Shown: positions 33,390 to 45,191 of the stretch, piece by piece | Position numbering within the stretch: the stretch's first letter is position 1 | How the letters are laid out: every line of letters begins with the position of its first letter | Assembly: GCF_910592395.1 (NCBI RefSeq) | Contig: NC_088319.1 | Location: forward strand, 2,854,001 to 2,918,000 | DNA from: Lineus longissimus | Taxonomy: Eukaryota > Nemertea > Pilidiophora > Heteronemertea > Lineidae | Direction: 5' to 3' | DNA: 64,000 nucleotides | The notes under the pieces: model-generated | Databases searched by the model: none | What the model was told of the DNA's origin: nothing | What the model saw: only the letters and a program-made list of their open reading frames with translations | Translations under genes and position numbers: made by a program

Positions 33390-35231
33390 GCCCCCTAGGA
33401 GCTAGAGGAGGCGTCGCAGTGAAAGACTGAGACGAACTCGTATGATAAGGCTGAGACCTCCCAGAGACAGAATTCGAGGAGGACTTAAACCTAGGCTGTG
33501 ACCTACTAGGTTGTGCAACAGCATGTAACTTATTGTGTTGAGCTGTGAATTTCTGCAGGGTAGGCACCACCTCCCCAAACAGAGAAGGAGGAACACCTTC
33601 CTTCTGTACAATAGGCTGATTTACCAGCCACTTCTTGGCTGCAGGGGGAACCAAAGACGCCGGTGCAGACTCAATAAAAGAGCGCCGCCTAGCCAGCGTG
33701 GAGAGAGCCACAGATGTGGCGGCAAACTCAGTGGCGTGCTTTACCAACCAAACCAAACTAGCTGACATAGCAAGCTTGGCCTGTAAATCTCTGGCCGAGG
33801 GGTCCCCTGCGGCCTCGATGCGCCGAATACCCCCAACCAACACGTCAATAGCATTGAGTGCCAACAGTGCCTTCCTTGACTGACGCTCCACATCCTTCAT
33901 CTCTGCACTCTTAATAAAGCCTGTGGACTCCTTAAGCCCAGTATATGTCTCCAGGCTCTCCCCTACGTCCGGGGGCTTGGCCTGTACAGAATCAGTTGGT
34001 GTAGAGTAAAATTTCTCCTTGTAATGAGGAATTCTCCCGCGCCCAACTTTTTTAGACCCCTTCAAACTAGATGGCAGTAAATTTGGATCATCCAACTTGG
34101 CACCCTTCATGCCCCACATTTGGTCATGGATGACGTCGAAGGTAGACGCCATCATCCCAGAATGCGGAAAAGCGACAGAGGGCTTTTGGGCCGGTATATC
34201 GTCCGACTGTAATTGTGACAAAGCCCGGACGGATGAGGTCTGCACGGTCTACGAGGCAGATCATCACCGAGAACCGCGTGCAGGTTCTCAATGACTGCAT
34301 AAAACTCAGAATCGAGTTTGGGACTACCATCCTCATCTGGGTTGGAGGGATGGTTGGAAGAGACATCTAAATCCATCCCGTCCCCAGCTACTGAAAATCC
34401 AGTATGGCTGGGAGCGCGGAAGTCAAAAAGGTCACCATCCCCTCTGGGTCTGGTGATTCCGACCTAAATACTGTGGATGGGACCTCAGCCTGAGGAGGTT
34501 GGGTAGCCGGGGCTTCCAGAGCAGCCTGGGGCGATTGTGACGTCCGACCAGCTGACATCAGTGGCTTTACCATGGCCAAAAATGACCCCATCATCTCGGT
34601 GAACTGGTTAATGCCCGGTGCTGGAGAACGACTGCGTCTCTGGCGCCTGCGACGAGATCTCCACTCATCATCTGAACTAGATGAAACATTGTCTGAGGAA
34701 AGCTTCCTGGACCTCCTACGTGACCTTGAACGAGCGCGAGAGCGGGACCTTTGCCTCGTGTGCGACAAGGAAGAAGACCTACGGGTACGAGGCGAGACTC
34801 CCAGACTCGAGACAGGGGGAGGACCCAGAGGTAACTGGGGGGGGGGGGGGGGGCTCCGGAACCTTAGGATCTTCTGACGGCAATGGCGGCAGAAACTCCA
34901 ACTTATCCCGACCAGAAAGTAAATTGCTCGTAGCACTACTTCCTGAGGCCTTAGAGAGCGACTGTTCCTTCCCTGAGGACCCGACGCTTGGTTTATCAGA
35001 TTGACTCTGACTACTGGTGGACACTCTAGAATTTGAGGCCCTACCAGCAGTAAAAGTGGTGGAGGAAGAACCCTGCCTACTCTTCTGTTGAGAGCCTGCA
35101 GTGGTACCCTTACCAGTAGAATTCCTAACCATTCTAACAGATGCTGCGTATGCAGAACACTGCCGTAGAGTGTAGCATGTAATACACCAAAATGCCCGTG
35201 AAAGCAGCAAGCTTGCAAAACGAAGCACCAT
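33283..35231 (-). pseudogene. gag: DIRS gag-like ORF, frame-broken
   Basis: Read from 35231 leftward. The Ser/Thr-rich N-terminal part (150 codons) runs into a poly-proline tract encoded by a 17-base G run at 34837-34853, where the frame changes. An Arg/Ser-rich stretch follows (RSRSRARSRSRRRSRK), then a segment ending near 34388 where the frame changes again, and a third shift near 34246. The last 320 codons end in RGRGR and RGGRGG repeats, a likely nucleic-acid-binding tail. Arg/Ser-rich and Gly/Arg-rich parts fit a DIRS gag. It overlaps the RT frame by about 107 bases. No zinc knuckle is visible. Confidence 0.7.
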
Positions 35232-35599
35232 GCACCAGCGTCGAAGCTGAGCTATAGCCCTCAGAACCTGCAGCTTTGGTCGCCGTAAAGACTACCTAAA
35301 GAAGCAGAACTAGCAAGCACAAAAAAGAAAAACAATACCTGAATGTGGTTCAATGGGCTTCCCAGCGGGCTGGCTGTCTAGCTGAGGCGAAACCAAGATC
35401 GACGGCGTGACCCTGATCGATTTCGTAGACGGTACTAAACAGAAGTACCCCGACAGCCTCAAGGCGGTAGCTGATCTAAACCGGTCAAAAGCACAAGAAA
35501 ACTTCCCAAAACCACATATAAAATGCAAAAAACCTTCTTAACTATTAATATACTGTAGACTACAGGTTAAGACACGTCCGTGCAGGAGCGTGTCTACAG
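35232..35599. other. DIRS 5' leader
   Basis: Between the right terminal repeat and gag. A 72-codon minus frame at 35310-35528 shows no family resemblance. Nothing else seen. Confidence 0.4.
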
Positions 35600-35788
35600 G
35601 AAAGAAGGATGATTGAAGGGCTGGTGGGTGTGAGGTTATAGAGGCGGTGCCAAGTGAGCATGCGCAGTGTGACGTCACTTTTTGTTTACCTGTAGACACG
35701 TGCAGATTTAAAGGGGATATGGCATATTGTTATACTACCTCTGGTATTATCCAATGTGGTAGAATTTTCTAGAGCGTAACGCTAGAAA
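35600..35788. repeat. DIRS right (5') terminal inverted repeat
   Basis: Partner of 29842-30021. It includes the shared GACGTCA and TGCGCATGCTCA-type stretch. It should hold the promoter for minus-strand transcription, since the coding frames begin inside it; this is inferred. Confidence 0.9.
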
Positions 35789-36298
35789 TTGTAATAGTGT
35801 GATCACCAAGATTATAGTAATGTTACACAGCATTGGGCAGCTAGTTGACCGGGTTTAGTTGTCACCCAAAAGGAGCATTGGTTAGGCCAACCTAAAGGAT
35901 GTTTAGTAATCTAGTTTTGTGCAACACCACTATCTTTTAATAAATGTGATGCTGTCACATTCCGGGGTTCAACTAAGTGCCCTTGGTCAGAACGATATGA
36001 AAACACTATAAGCAAGTCGATGACTCTCATTTGAATGACGGTCGCCGTATTTGAAAGATCATCTTTCAAATGAGAGTCTGGAAAGAGTGAGTTCGACCAC
36101 GAAAGAAAGCGTTATTCGGAGGTTTCAGCTTGCATCTTCTTTTATTGACGGTCATGGCCTCTATGGACCATATAATACAATCCATCAGAATACAAAACGG
36201 CCGGAGACTTATTCCAGGGGGACATTTTCCACTTCTACACTGGATTGTGTGACCCAGTTCAATTTTGTCATCGATCAATTGAGTTCACCATCGCGTTG

Positions 36299-36512
36299 CA
36301 AAGATATCTGGTCGATCATCTTCATCGAATCGGAGTTTACGTCTTCATTTCAAAGATGTTTGGTCGCCGTCGTCACCGAGTTGGAGTTCATGCTCACGTT
36401 CGTGTTTCAACGATCGCTGGTCGAGTGCAGTCACCGAGTCGGAGCTTCTGACCACGTTTCAACGATCTCAGGTTGATTATCGTCACCGAGTCGGAGTTCA
36501 TGCAAATCTTTT
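36299..36512. repeat. Minisatellite (U4)
   Basis: Four repeats, close to the U1 version. Confidence 0.75.
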
Positions 36513-37304
36513 GATCGTTGTGTTTGTATTTTTTATGTCTATTTTAGACTACTTCTCAATGTTGGCTAGATGCATGATTTGCTGTAATGTTATCATTAAT
36601 CCTGTGGTTCTGGTCATCATTTAATCGTGAGGCTTTCAAGCGTCCTGGGATCACTTGATGAGCATGAATAATTGGTGAGATAGAAGACATTTGCCTGTAA
36701 GTTGAAGTGTGATTTAGATTCGATCGAAGCCTTTCGACGTCCGCGTTCATTCATGTATATATGGTCAGGTCAGCTAGCGTCTGTTATCTCATGCAATTAC
36801 TCCATTCCCGATTGAGGGTCCCATGGAATCGCAACGTTTAGCTCCACTCTGCTCATTGTATCTTTTAAAATTGTATGGCTTGCGATTCTGTCAGGTCCGG
36901 CCAATGGAGACCAGTTTGCCACTGGCAAACCTGTAGACCAGTGCAACCTGCTCAGGGTCGGACCATCGGCGACTAAACCGGTATCCCAACCAGAGTCTTT
37001 GACTTTGGTGGTGAGGGTGGCCAGACACCCAGATGGAACTAAAACCAATATTCATCTTAAGAGCTGATGAGCTCATCGTCGAAACCTTGGTCATCTATCG
37101 ACTCCTTGAGAGGAGATGGGCAAGGAGTTACCCAGCCCGTGAATCAACATAGCAAGGAAAATAACGAAATCCATACCGGATCGGATGCGTCCTGGGTTAT
37201 GAACGTTCGCGCCTACCACAAGCCAGGGTGGAGGTGATAAATGTGCAACTGGCATCCAGACACCCATAATCTGCCTTCGGCGACAGAACATCGTTATCGG
37301 AAAA

Positions 37305-38356
37305 TGTCATGTGCGGACCCTGAATGCCAGCTGCGGACAAGGTCGTACAGCTCGAGTATGAACTTCAGCGGTACAGGTGAAATACTGTTTGTCTGGCTGT
37401 GGCCAGGCTCACTGGTACAGGTGAGATGACAAAAGCTGATGGACACAGACTCTTCTTGAGTGGTCAACATTCCTAGTGTGCGGGTATGGAACGGCAGGCT
37501 TGGTTCATAAGGACACGGCTCCAGCAGTTCTAAAATCAACTAATTGGTAGCTCCTATTGCACCAACTGTGAAATTACTAAAAACTAACCAATTATTAGTT
37601 GTTCCAACTAAAAAGGATAGTAAAACTACCATTAAAATGGTTAAGAATTACCATAGTTAAAACAACTAATTTCGCAGTCAGTATAAAAGCAACTACATGT
37701 ACCAGAGTAGTAAACATAACTACAATTAGTTACTTTTACTACGTGTATTTAATTTTAAATGGAGTACTGACCAAAACCGCAAAACCATTCAACCTGTCAG
37801 TTGTCCAGATCTACGCTCCAACAAGCTATGGATCCGAGGACAGGATTAATGGCTTTTACGACGATTTCATGGCTACTATGCAGTCTCTCCCAAAACAGGA
37901 CATAATTCTGGTAGTAGGGGGCTGTAACGCAAAAATCGGCACCGACGCCTAGGACCAATTGAAAGGCAACGTCGGGAGATTGTGCTCAGGATAACAAACA
38001 AGAGGGCCCTCCGAATAATTGAATTTGCTAGATTCCACGAACTCGCCATAGCCAACACCTTCCAGCCTCAAAAACTCAGTCGAAAGACAACCTCTGGCAT
38101 TCTCCTAGTGGTAGGTAACACACACGACAAGATAGGCTACATTATGGTTACGAAAAGGTTCATGAGCAGCATCAACATGGCTAAGACCATGATCTATCCA
38201 GGAGCAGATGTTGGATTTGACCATGAGCCTGTCCTTTAAAATGGCGCTTTTACTAACCTCATGACAAGCTACAATCCACGCCCAAGTTGTCCCTTGAGAC
38301 TGATATTTCTGCTCCAAAGGCTGAATTTCAAATTGTAATTGTTTAATAAATGCCAA
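37305..38356 (+). pseudogene. RTE-type endonuclease remnant, type I (U4)
   Basis: As U1, but a 35-base deletion at 37774 removes the codons before KPFNLSVV and joins the insert to the mid part. Confidence 0.75.
37549..37773. mobile_element. Palindromic insert (U4)
   Basis: Type I form; its right edge is joined to a deletion in the endonuclease remnant. Confidence 0.5.
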
Positions 38357-39951
38357 AACGCTCTAAATTCTTTTTACGTCTAATCATAATTATCATGTCA
38401 GTGAACAACTTGATTATAGGTATCTCATCAAACATAACCCATACTAGTCCAGCAAGTCAGGAATGCAAACAGGATGATAAAAGTAGGAAACAGGTTAAGA
38501 AGTTTCTATGCTATTCCTGATTAAACAACTGATAAAATGATAGAGATAATATACTAGTATTTTACCGTCCTTTATTACGAGCTACACTGTACATTCGTAA
38601 GAGGATTCTTGCCAGATTCCTAATATAGTTAAGCTCTAAACTAAGAAATCTTGCAACGAAATGTACATGCACTCGTTCACAAAACTGAATAATATCTTTA
38701 AAATCTTATACAAGTCTTAATTCTGGATTTTGGCCGGGGAGATCAGAGCCGCGATAATCGATTCCTGTCCCCCATGCAAGGACCTACGATGACCACCGTA
38801 AACATGGTAAACGAGCAATTTTTGTTGCATACAATCATGATCACAGGTCGTAGTGACAAAAAGCATAAGTCTACTTTAGGTTCAAGGATCAGAATCACAA
38901 ATAGCTACGTAACAACATTTTTCATATGTGAACATGCGTATGGGGTCGGATTCTATTCCACGATATCCATTTTCAAAGCAATCGATGTCAAAATAAGTTT
39001 ATGCACTGTTTTCTTTGAATCAAATTTAACAAATACAGTTATTGACGCCGGTTGTGGTTTTATTGATTAAACGTTGTCTTGTTAAAGCCACAGTTATCTT
39101 GCTAATATCAGGCTCTATTGCATCGGTTGTGTCTGTCGCAGCAGAACTAGGGACACAAGATCAGAGAGGTGACTAAACATGCTATTTTCGAAATTCACCA
39201 TTTCCTGATCAGCGCCTCTTGTAGCGGAGCTCAGAGACGTAGGCGCTGACGTCCTCACTTACGTCCTCACTTACTTAAGAGATTTACTTTTGGCGAACTA
39301 TTGACCAAACGAAGCTTGATATGCCTAATTATTATTTCCGCATGGTAAATGTGTGCTTTTACCTTTGATGTGTTGTTGTGAATTACGTGTACGCTCTATT
39401 AAACGTCCTTGGTTTCAGTTGATGTGTCTGGCATTTGACCGACGAATGTTTGGGGTCAGCGCTGACAGCAGTGTTAAAGTATGTTATTTGTACACAAATG
39501 CATTTGAGATATACATGTACGCTCGTGCCATGCAAAATTCTGCATTTTAACATATCCCAGGAGGCTGTTGGTTGAGTTTCCAAAAACTCTCAGTTCCGCA
39601 AACAGAAAGAGGCTAACTATGATTTGTGATAGCAATGTATTTCAGAATGTCCCTTCGACAATCAAATCGTCATTGATCCATTGTCGAAATATGCTTGTTT
39701 TAACAGAAAATTTCGCGTTTAGGAGGTTTTCACAAATTTGGCGAGTAGGTCATGATCGCGAAAGCATTCTGCCGCGAAAATCCTTTCCTTTTCGGCAAGA
39801 ATTCCATGTCATTGTTGGCATTGCATCCAGCTACAGGCCTTATTGCGATCGAGGTGTTTAAAGAGACTGCGTTTACAGTGTGCCCTTCGAAATTAGCACG
39901 TATCGTAATGACTCCTAATAACCACAAATTCCACATGTCTTGAATAGTGCC

Positions 39952-41105
39952 CACCCAGGACCAATCTTGGTGTACCTTAACTTCACTTAAATATCCGTAT
40001 GTGCACCCAGTGTGAAATTCGCGTCGATTAAAAACCTGTGTCTAAGGTTGAAAATGGTATGTTTGTCTTGTAGCAAATCACAAAATCTCGTGTCGAACAT
40101 TTGCTCTATTTTTCGCTTAAAAAGTGTATAAATATACATGTATGACAGATGGTGGTGAGAAATAAAGAAAAAGTATTTTTAAGAACATAATACTATTTAC
40201 TTAAGGAATTAATACCCAGCTGGCGGTCATTGGTTGTATAATCAAGACCGCTCGGGTAGACCGAAAATGCAGTCCAAAACCCGAGGCGCTTCGCCGAGGG
40301 TTTTGGACGTAATTTGAGGTCTACCCGAGCGGTCTTGATTATACAACCAATGACCGACAGCGAGGTATTAATTTCTATTCTAAAAGGTTTCAAAATTAAA
40401 CAAATTAAATACGATTTGAAAGGTATATATGTTCCGTTTTCGTCAAAGAATGATCCAACCTGGTGTCCGGAACTCCGCCATATTGTTGCTTGTGAAGATG
40501 ACGTCACGCAGCAAGGGAATTCCCAGTCTGCTAGCTCGATTTCTACCATTTCCTCGTCTTTGACCTCTTCTGAATCCTGACTGACGACCTCGAAAGAGTC
40601 CTCGGGTATCCTCCCTACTTCACAAATCCCAATATATCGGGGAATACTTCAAAATCTCGTGTTCTTGACATTGTTTTGTGGGGCTGAGTCGTTGCTTCTT
40701 GGTGAAAATAATTCGTCTGCTAAAATTCAGAATTTTATACCTACCCAGGCGGTCATTGGTTACGATACCAAGACCGCTCCGATCAAAACGAGGCGTAATG
40801 TATTTTGTATTAGAAACAATGATATACTGTGACTAAGGCCTTTTAGAATATGTCATTAAGCATGCTGTATGAGATGATTCCCCCATCCATACATACATCC
40901 GTTCATAGCACACGTGTGCGCAATGACCCCTAGATCCTGCCACTGATGTCGAACTGACATTTTGACACCTCGTTTACAGTTAGTGTTCAGCAAAATTACG
41001 GATGTAGAGCAAAAGCACGCGTACCCCACATCGGACACAGGTTTTTTAATCGGCGCGTATTTCAATCTGTTTGCACATAATGATCCTTTTAAAGCAGGTG
41101 CACCC
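39952..41105. mobile_element. Junction element U4/U5, disrupted
   Basis: The left arm is truncated. The element is interrupted by the foldback insertion at 40201-40849. About 66 bp of the right arm, including the hairpin, are deleted at 41097, leaving only GGTGCACCCA. Confidence 0.5.
40201..40849. mobile_element. Foldback insertion at the U4/U5 boundary
   Basis: About 650 bp not found in other unit junctions. The left 167 bases (40207-40373) form a large stem: outer arms AATTAATACC/GGTATTAATT, then 39-base perfect arms 40224-40262 and 40318-40356, then an inner hairpin 40272-40308. A third partial copy of the arm lies at 40749-40779. The right part, 40376-40850, is itself bounded by a perfect 12-base inverted repeat, TATTCTAAAAGG and CCTTTTAGAATA. 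An 88-codon frame at 40314-40580 has no known relative. The class is undetermined; foldback or nested MITE. Confidence 0.6.
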
Positions 41106-41655
41106 ATGACGACATTTGCCCTTTCGACGACACTGACTGTATTGCATGTGTTAGGTCGACTGAAATATTGTGAAGGATAGACACCTACATGTAGATGTAG
41201 GTGACACTAGTTAATTTGTTTTAGCTATATCGTGTATTCAAAAATGAAAGAAACAATCACATGCAAAAAAATTTCTGAAGAAAATCTGTTGAGAAACCCA
41301 TTACCTTTACAGTATTCTAAACGGATTTTGATAGGTGCTATATAGGTTTTTCATGTATGATTTAAAAAGTTATTTTAGTTATATAGAGTTTCTATGTTTA
41401 TAAAATACATAGACTACACTGTATATACTATATAGATTTTTTTTCACATGGGATCTTATAGTTTATAGGTTGTCCTTTACAAACCCTATACAGGTGCTAT
41501 ACCGGTATAGATTTTATATAGCCTTTTTTGGCCATTTTTGGCCATTTTCTTTAAATATTTGCTCCGGAGGATTTTGTCTGTGGTATAAGTTTGCAATGAC
41601 ACCATCAATATCTCGAGAAAGCAGGTAATCCAATCAAGAATTATATTCCGTGTAA

Positions 41656-41904
41656 ATGCAATTCATGACTATATGGGAGTTATTGCTGGTCCTGACCAAC
41701 ATTGACAGAGCTCTAGCAAGTTTAGTGTTTTCCTCATTTCAATTCATGGGAATGGACATTAACGGAACTGATAGCAATTTAACTTTCGCAATCTTACGAG
41801 TTCAGTCAATTCTTCGATGTGGTATGGCATGCTCGAATATTCAGATGTGCGTTGCCTTTTTCACCACCCTGGGGGGTGGTAATTATCATATACATATTCT
41901 ATAG
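41656..41904 (+). pseudogene. ORF A truncated by deletion (U5)
   Basis: Homology ends at FFTT (about 41868). The last two cysteines are lost to a deletion of about 1.12 kb, and the frame runs into unrelated codons LGGGNYHIHIL. The join carries a short inverted filler (ACCACCC facing GGGTGGT). Confidence 0.8.
41865..41882. other. Deletion join with inverted filler (U5)
   Basis: ACCACCC is followed by TGGG and then GGGTGGT, an inverted copy, before unit sequence resumes at TAATTATC. About 1.12 kb is missing relative to U6. Confidence 0.75.
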
Positions 41905-41914
41905 CGATCTTTTC

Positions 41915-42097
41915 ATGTGCATTGTTTTTGGGTGTTTCCGCTCAATTTTACCATATTTCCCAGTTTTCCGCAGTTTTCGTAGATTCCGCTTAATTGCCCT
42001 GGCCGTCAGGATGATTTTCAGAGTGGCGCTCATTGTTGCCAACCTGTCTATAATATATACAGGGTATACCAAAAAGGATGTATCCACCTATACGTAA
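41915..42097 (+). pseudogene. ORF B with early stop (U5)
   Basis: A TTA to TAA change after TYT ends the frame at 60 codons. The same change is in U7. Confidence 0.35.
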
Positions 42098-42378
42098 ATA
42101 ATGGGTTTTTATAAACAGGATGAGCGCATTACTTATGAAGATTGTCTAATCAACAGAGAGAGACAGCCTTCCATCTCTCCCACAATGTAATGTATTAAAA
42201 CCTAATTTCAACAATTTCATCCACTTCATTTAAATCTGTCATATCTTAACTTTTAACCGCCACGCCGAACTAGCAGAGGGGCACCTATCGGTCGTACCGT
42301 GATGTAAGGATCTATGGCCAGTTCCCACCGTGGGCGGCATCGGTATTTTACCACACAGGGCTAAGTGTCATAGTCACA

Positions 42379-43380
42379 ATGGCTCGTTTTCATTACTCCT
42401 TGAGTACTTATCGTAACGTCTACGTCTACAGCCAAGATGATATCAGCGGAGATTTTAAACTGACGTATCATTTTCATTTTAACGAGCTCACATACATTGC
42501 TGGCGAATATGACAATGATGTCATAGGTGTTAGCACTCGTCGTGGACGGAAATCTGTCGCTGAAAAGTTGCGAGCATTTCAATTCGATTTGATTGAAAGT
42601 AGCAATTGCCGAGAGTTGATTCTACCGTATGGTGAACTTGAGAAAAGCCTCGGTCCAAAGAATTCGAGGTTCAAATATTTCAAAATGGTTTCATGTGGTG
42701 AGAATGTTTTCTTGGAGTTGACCTTTCGATGCAAATTTCAGCAGCACAAAAACAGGGGAAAAGACCTGTTTATGTCTTGGTTAAATTGGTATAAAATAGT
42801 AAACATAGGGTTTGTTCTTAAACTTCGGTATGTTAAAAGCCTAAAAGAGATAAATTACTCTCTTGTGCCTGAAGCCGAAGGAGCTTTATTATCTGATATG
42901 GATAACATCATGTTAGAGGATATCCGATGTGATTTGAATGGTTATCTCTATAAATCATCAGCTAGAACACACTCCATCACCATCTTAGAAAAACCGTACG
43001 AGTATAATAAATCCACGTCGATTATCTTACGTGATGATTTTTTCAGAAAATTGGGAGACTCTGCAATTCTGTCTTTGTTAGGATCATATAATGTCGTCGT
43101 TGAGGTTCATCGGGCGAAGTTCGTTACCATATTTTTAAGAAAGGGTCCTAAGGAGAGCTTTAGGCTGAATCCTAAGAATCACGCTCAATTTCTGTTTAGG
43201 TTGCAATTGGGGCCATGCCTGGATGAATCCGAGGTGGAAGCTAAGAATACGTTATTGATGACCTTACGTGACCCTTTTGTCTCCAACCATTGGGCAATAG
43301 TCGGTGCGAATGAAAGATTATTTGCCTGGCCCAAATTCGCTACTGGTAAGCAAATGACCGCAAAGGTATTTACTCTGTAA
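42379..43380 (+). CDS. ORF C, apparently intact with ATG (U5)
   Basis: 333 codons from ACAATGG. Replacements include D for G in EYDND, EG for ES in PEAEG, RKGP for SKRP and A for L in NHWAIV. It stays intact although ORF A of the same unit is destroyed, so if C is expressed in U5 it does not need A. Confidence 0.55.
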   Translation: MARFHYSLSTYRNVYVYSQDDISGDFKLTYHFHFNELTYIAGEYDNDVIGVSTRRGRKSVAEKLRAFQFDLIESSNCRELILPYGELEKSLGPKNSRFKYFKMVSCGENVFLELTFRCKFQQHKNRGKDLFMSWLNWYKIVNIGFVLKLRYVKSLKEINYSLVPEAEGALLSDMDNIMLEDIRCDLNGYLYKSSARTHSITILEKPYEYNKSTSIILRDDFFRKLGDSAILSLLGSYNVVVEVHRAKFVTIFLRKGPKESFRLNPKNHAQFLFRLQLGPCLDESEVEAKNTLLMTLRDPFVSNHWAIVGANERLFAWPKFATGKQMTAKVFTL

Positions 43381-44181
43381 CAAAGTACTCGGGTGGACTT
43401 ATATTGTTTATAAAGCTGAGCTGCACGAACAAATCTCACAGTAGCTGATTAAGAAACTAAGATGAGACGGATACGGCACAGCTATGGATGCAATATTTCT
43501 GACTGCTACTATGTCTAATAATTCACTACGTTATCTTTTCGGAATTTGCACACTAGAATCTTTGTCTAAATTCTTATATCTACTATATATTATAGTAATG
43601 AAACACAGCCTTGGGCAGCCGGTGTCATATTATAGTTGACCAGGTTTAGGAGCATTGGTTAGGCAAGAGTCTTTAAATAAAAAAATTGAAAGACTCTCAG
43701 ACTGGTTGAAAGACTCTGGTCAGGCAAATCCCAAGGATACTAAGTAATCTTGTTCTGAGCAACACCACTATCTTTTAATAAATGTGATGTGGTCACATTC
43801 CGGAGTTCAACTAAGTGCCCTTGGTCAGAACGATATGAAAACACTATGAGCAAGTCGATGACTCTCATTTGAATGACGGTAGCCGTATTTGAAAGATCAT
43901 CTTTCAAATGAGAGTCTGGAAAGAGTCAGTTCGAACACTAAACTGTTATTGCAATACAACGCAATAGTTTGAAATTGAAAGTGAAAGAAAGCGTTATTCG
44001 ACGGGTTTCAGCTTGCATCTTCTTTTATTGACGGTCATGGCCTCTATTGACCATATAATACAATCCATCAGAATACAATACGGCCGGAGACCTTTTCCAG
44101 GGGGACATTTTCCACTTCTACACTGGATTGTGTGACCCAGTTCAATTTTGTCATCGATCAATTTAGTTCACCATCGCGTTG

Positions 44182-44395
44182 CAAAGATATCTGGTCGATC
44201 ATCTTCATCGAATCGGAGTTTACGTCCTCATTTCAAAGATGTCTGGTCGCCGTCGTCACCGAGTTGGAGTTCATGCTCACGTTCGTGTTTCAACGATCGC
44301 TGGTCGAGTGCAGTCACCGAGTCGGAGCTTCTGACCACGTTTCAACGATCTCAGGTTGATTATCGTCACCGAGTCGGAGTTCATGCAAATCTTTT
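44182..44395. repeat. Minisatellite (U5)
   Basis: Four repeats, same as U1. Confidence 0.75.
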
Positions 44396-45191
44396 GATCG
44401 TTGTGTTTGTATTTTTATGTCTATTTTAGACTACTTCTCAATGTTGGCTAGATGCATGATTTGCTGTAATGTTATCATTAATCCTGTGGTTCTGGTCATC
44501 ATTTAATCGCGAGGCTTTCAAGCGTCCTGGGATCACTTGATGAGCATGAATAATTGGTGAGATAGAAGACATTTGCCAGTAAGTTGAAGTGTGATATAGA
44601 TTCGATCGAAGCCTTTCGACGTCCGCGTTCAATCATGTATATATGGTCAGGTCAGCTAGCGTCTGTTATCTCATGCAATTACTCCATTCCCGATTGAGGG
44701 TCCCATGGAATCGCAACGTTTAGCTCCACTCTGCTCATTGTATTTTTTAAAATTGTATGGCTTGCGATTCTGTCAGGTCCGGCCAATGGAGACCAGTTTG
44801 CCACTGGCAAACCTGTAGACCAGTGCAACCTGCTCAGGGTCGGACAATCGGCGACTAAACCGGTATCCCAACCAGAGTCTTTGACTTTGGTGGTGAGGGT
44901 GGCCAGACACCCAGATGGAACTAAAACCAATATTCATCTTAAGAGCTGATGAGCTCATCGTCGAAACCTTGGTCATCTATCGACTCCATGAGAGGAGATG
45001 GGCTCTGCAAGGAGTTACCCAGCCCGTGAATCAACATAGCAAGGAAAACAACGAAATCCATACCGGATCGGATGTGTCCTGGGTTATGAACGTTCGCGCC
45101 TACCACAAGCCAGGGTGGAGTTGATAAATGTGCAACTGGCATCCAGACACCCATAATCTGCCTTCGGCGACAGAACATCGTTATCGGAAAA

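Larger units (their letters stand above)
29804..35788 (-). mobile_element. DIRS-type tyrosine-recombinase retrotransposon
   Basis: About 6.0 kb inserted in U4, coding on the minus strand. It has the defining DIRS architecture: inverted terminal repeats, an internal complementary region next to the 3' end, gag, reverse transcriptase/RNase H, and a tyrosine recombinase. The unit sequence resumes without a target duplication beyond a few shared bases (AAATT), as expected for recombinase-mediated insertion. The element is defective: gag has about three frame breaks, the RT frame has two stops and the recombinase two frame breaks. Several breaks sit on homopolymer runs and could partly be sequencing errors. 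It entered after the array had amplified, since no other unit has it. Confidence 0.93.
25673..40849 (+). repeat. Tandem array unit U4, interrupted by two insertions
   Basis: Unit sequence runs from 25673 to 29803 and resumes at 35789, with a DIRS-type element between. It ends near 40200, where a foldback insertion precedes U5. Without the insertions the unit is about 8.5 kb. ORF C (28407-29408) is uninterrupted with an ATG. The endonuclease remnant is type I. Confidence 0.93.

Noticed and set aside
34572-35004. Plus-strand frames opposite gag
   Set aside because: Antisense shadows of Arg/Ser-rich and Ser-rich codons; the poly-G tract produces the glycine run.
29804-35788. LTR retrotransposon or Ngaro-type element
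   Set aside because: Termini are inverted, not direct, and an internal complementary region joins both ends. RT is followed by a tyrosine recombinase and there is no integrase or hydrolase domain. This is DIRS architecture.
40193-40549. 118-codon minus frame as a gene
   Set aside because: It runs through the large hairpin and the unit boundary, so it is an accidental frame across inverted repeats.
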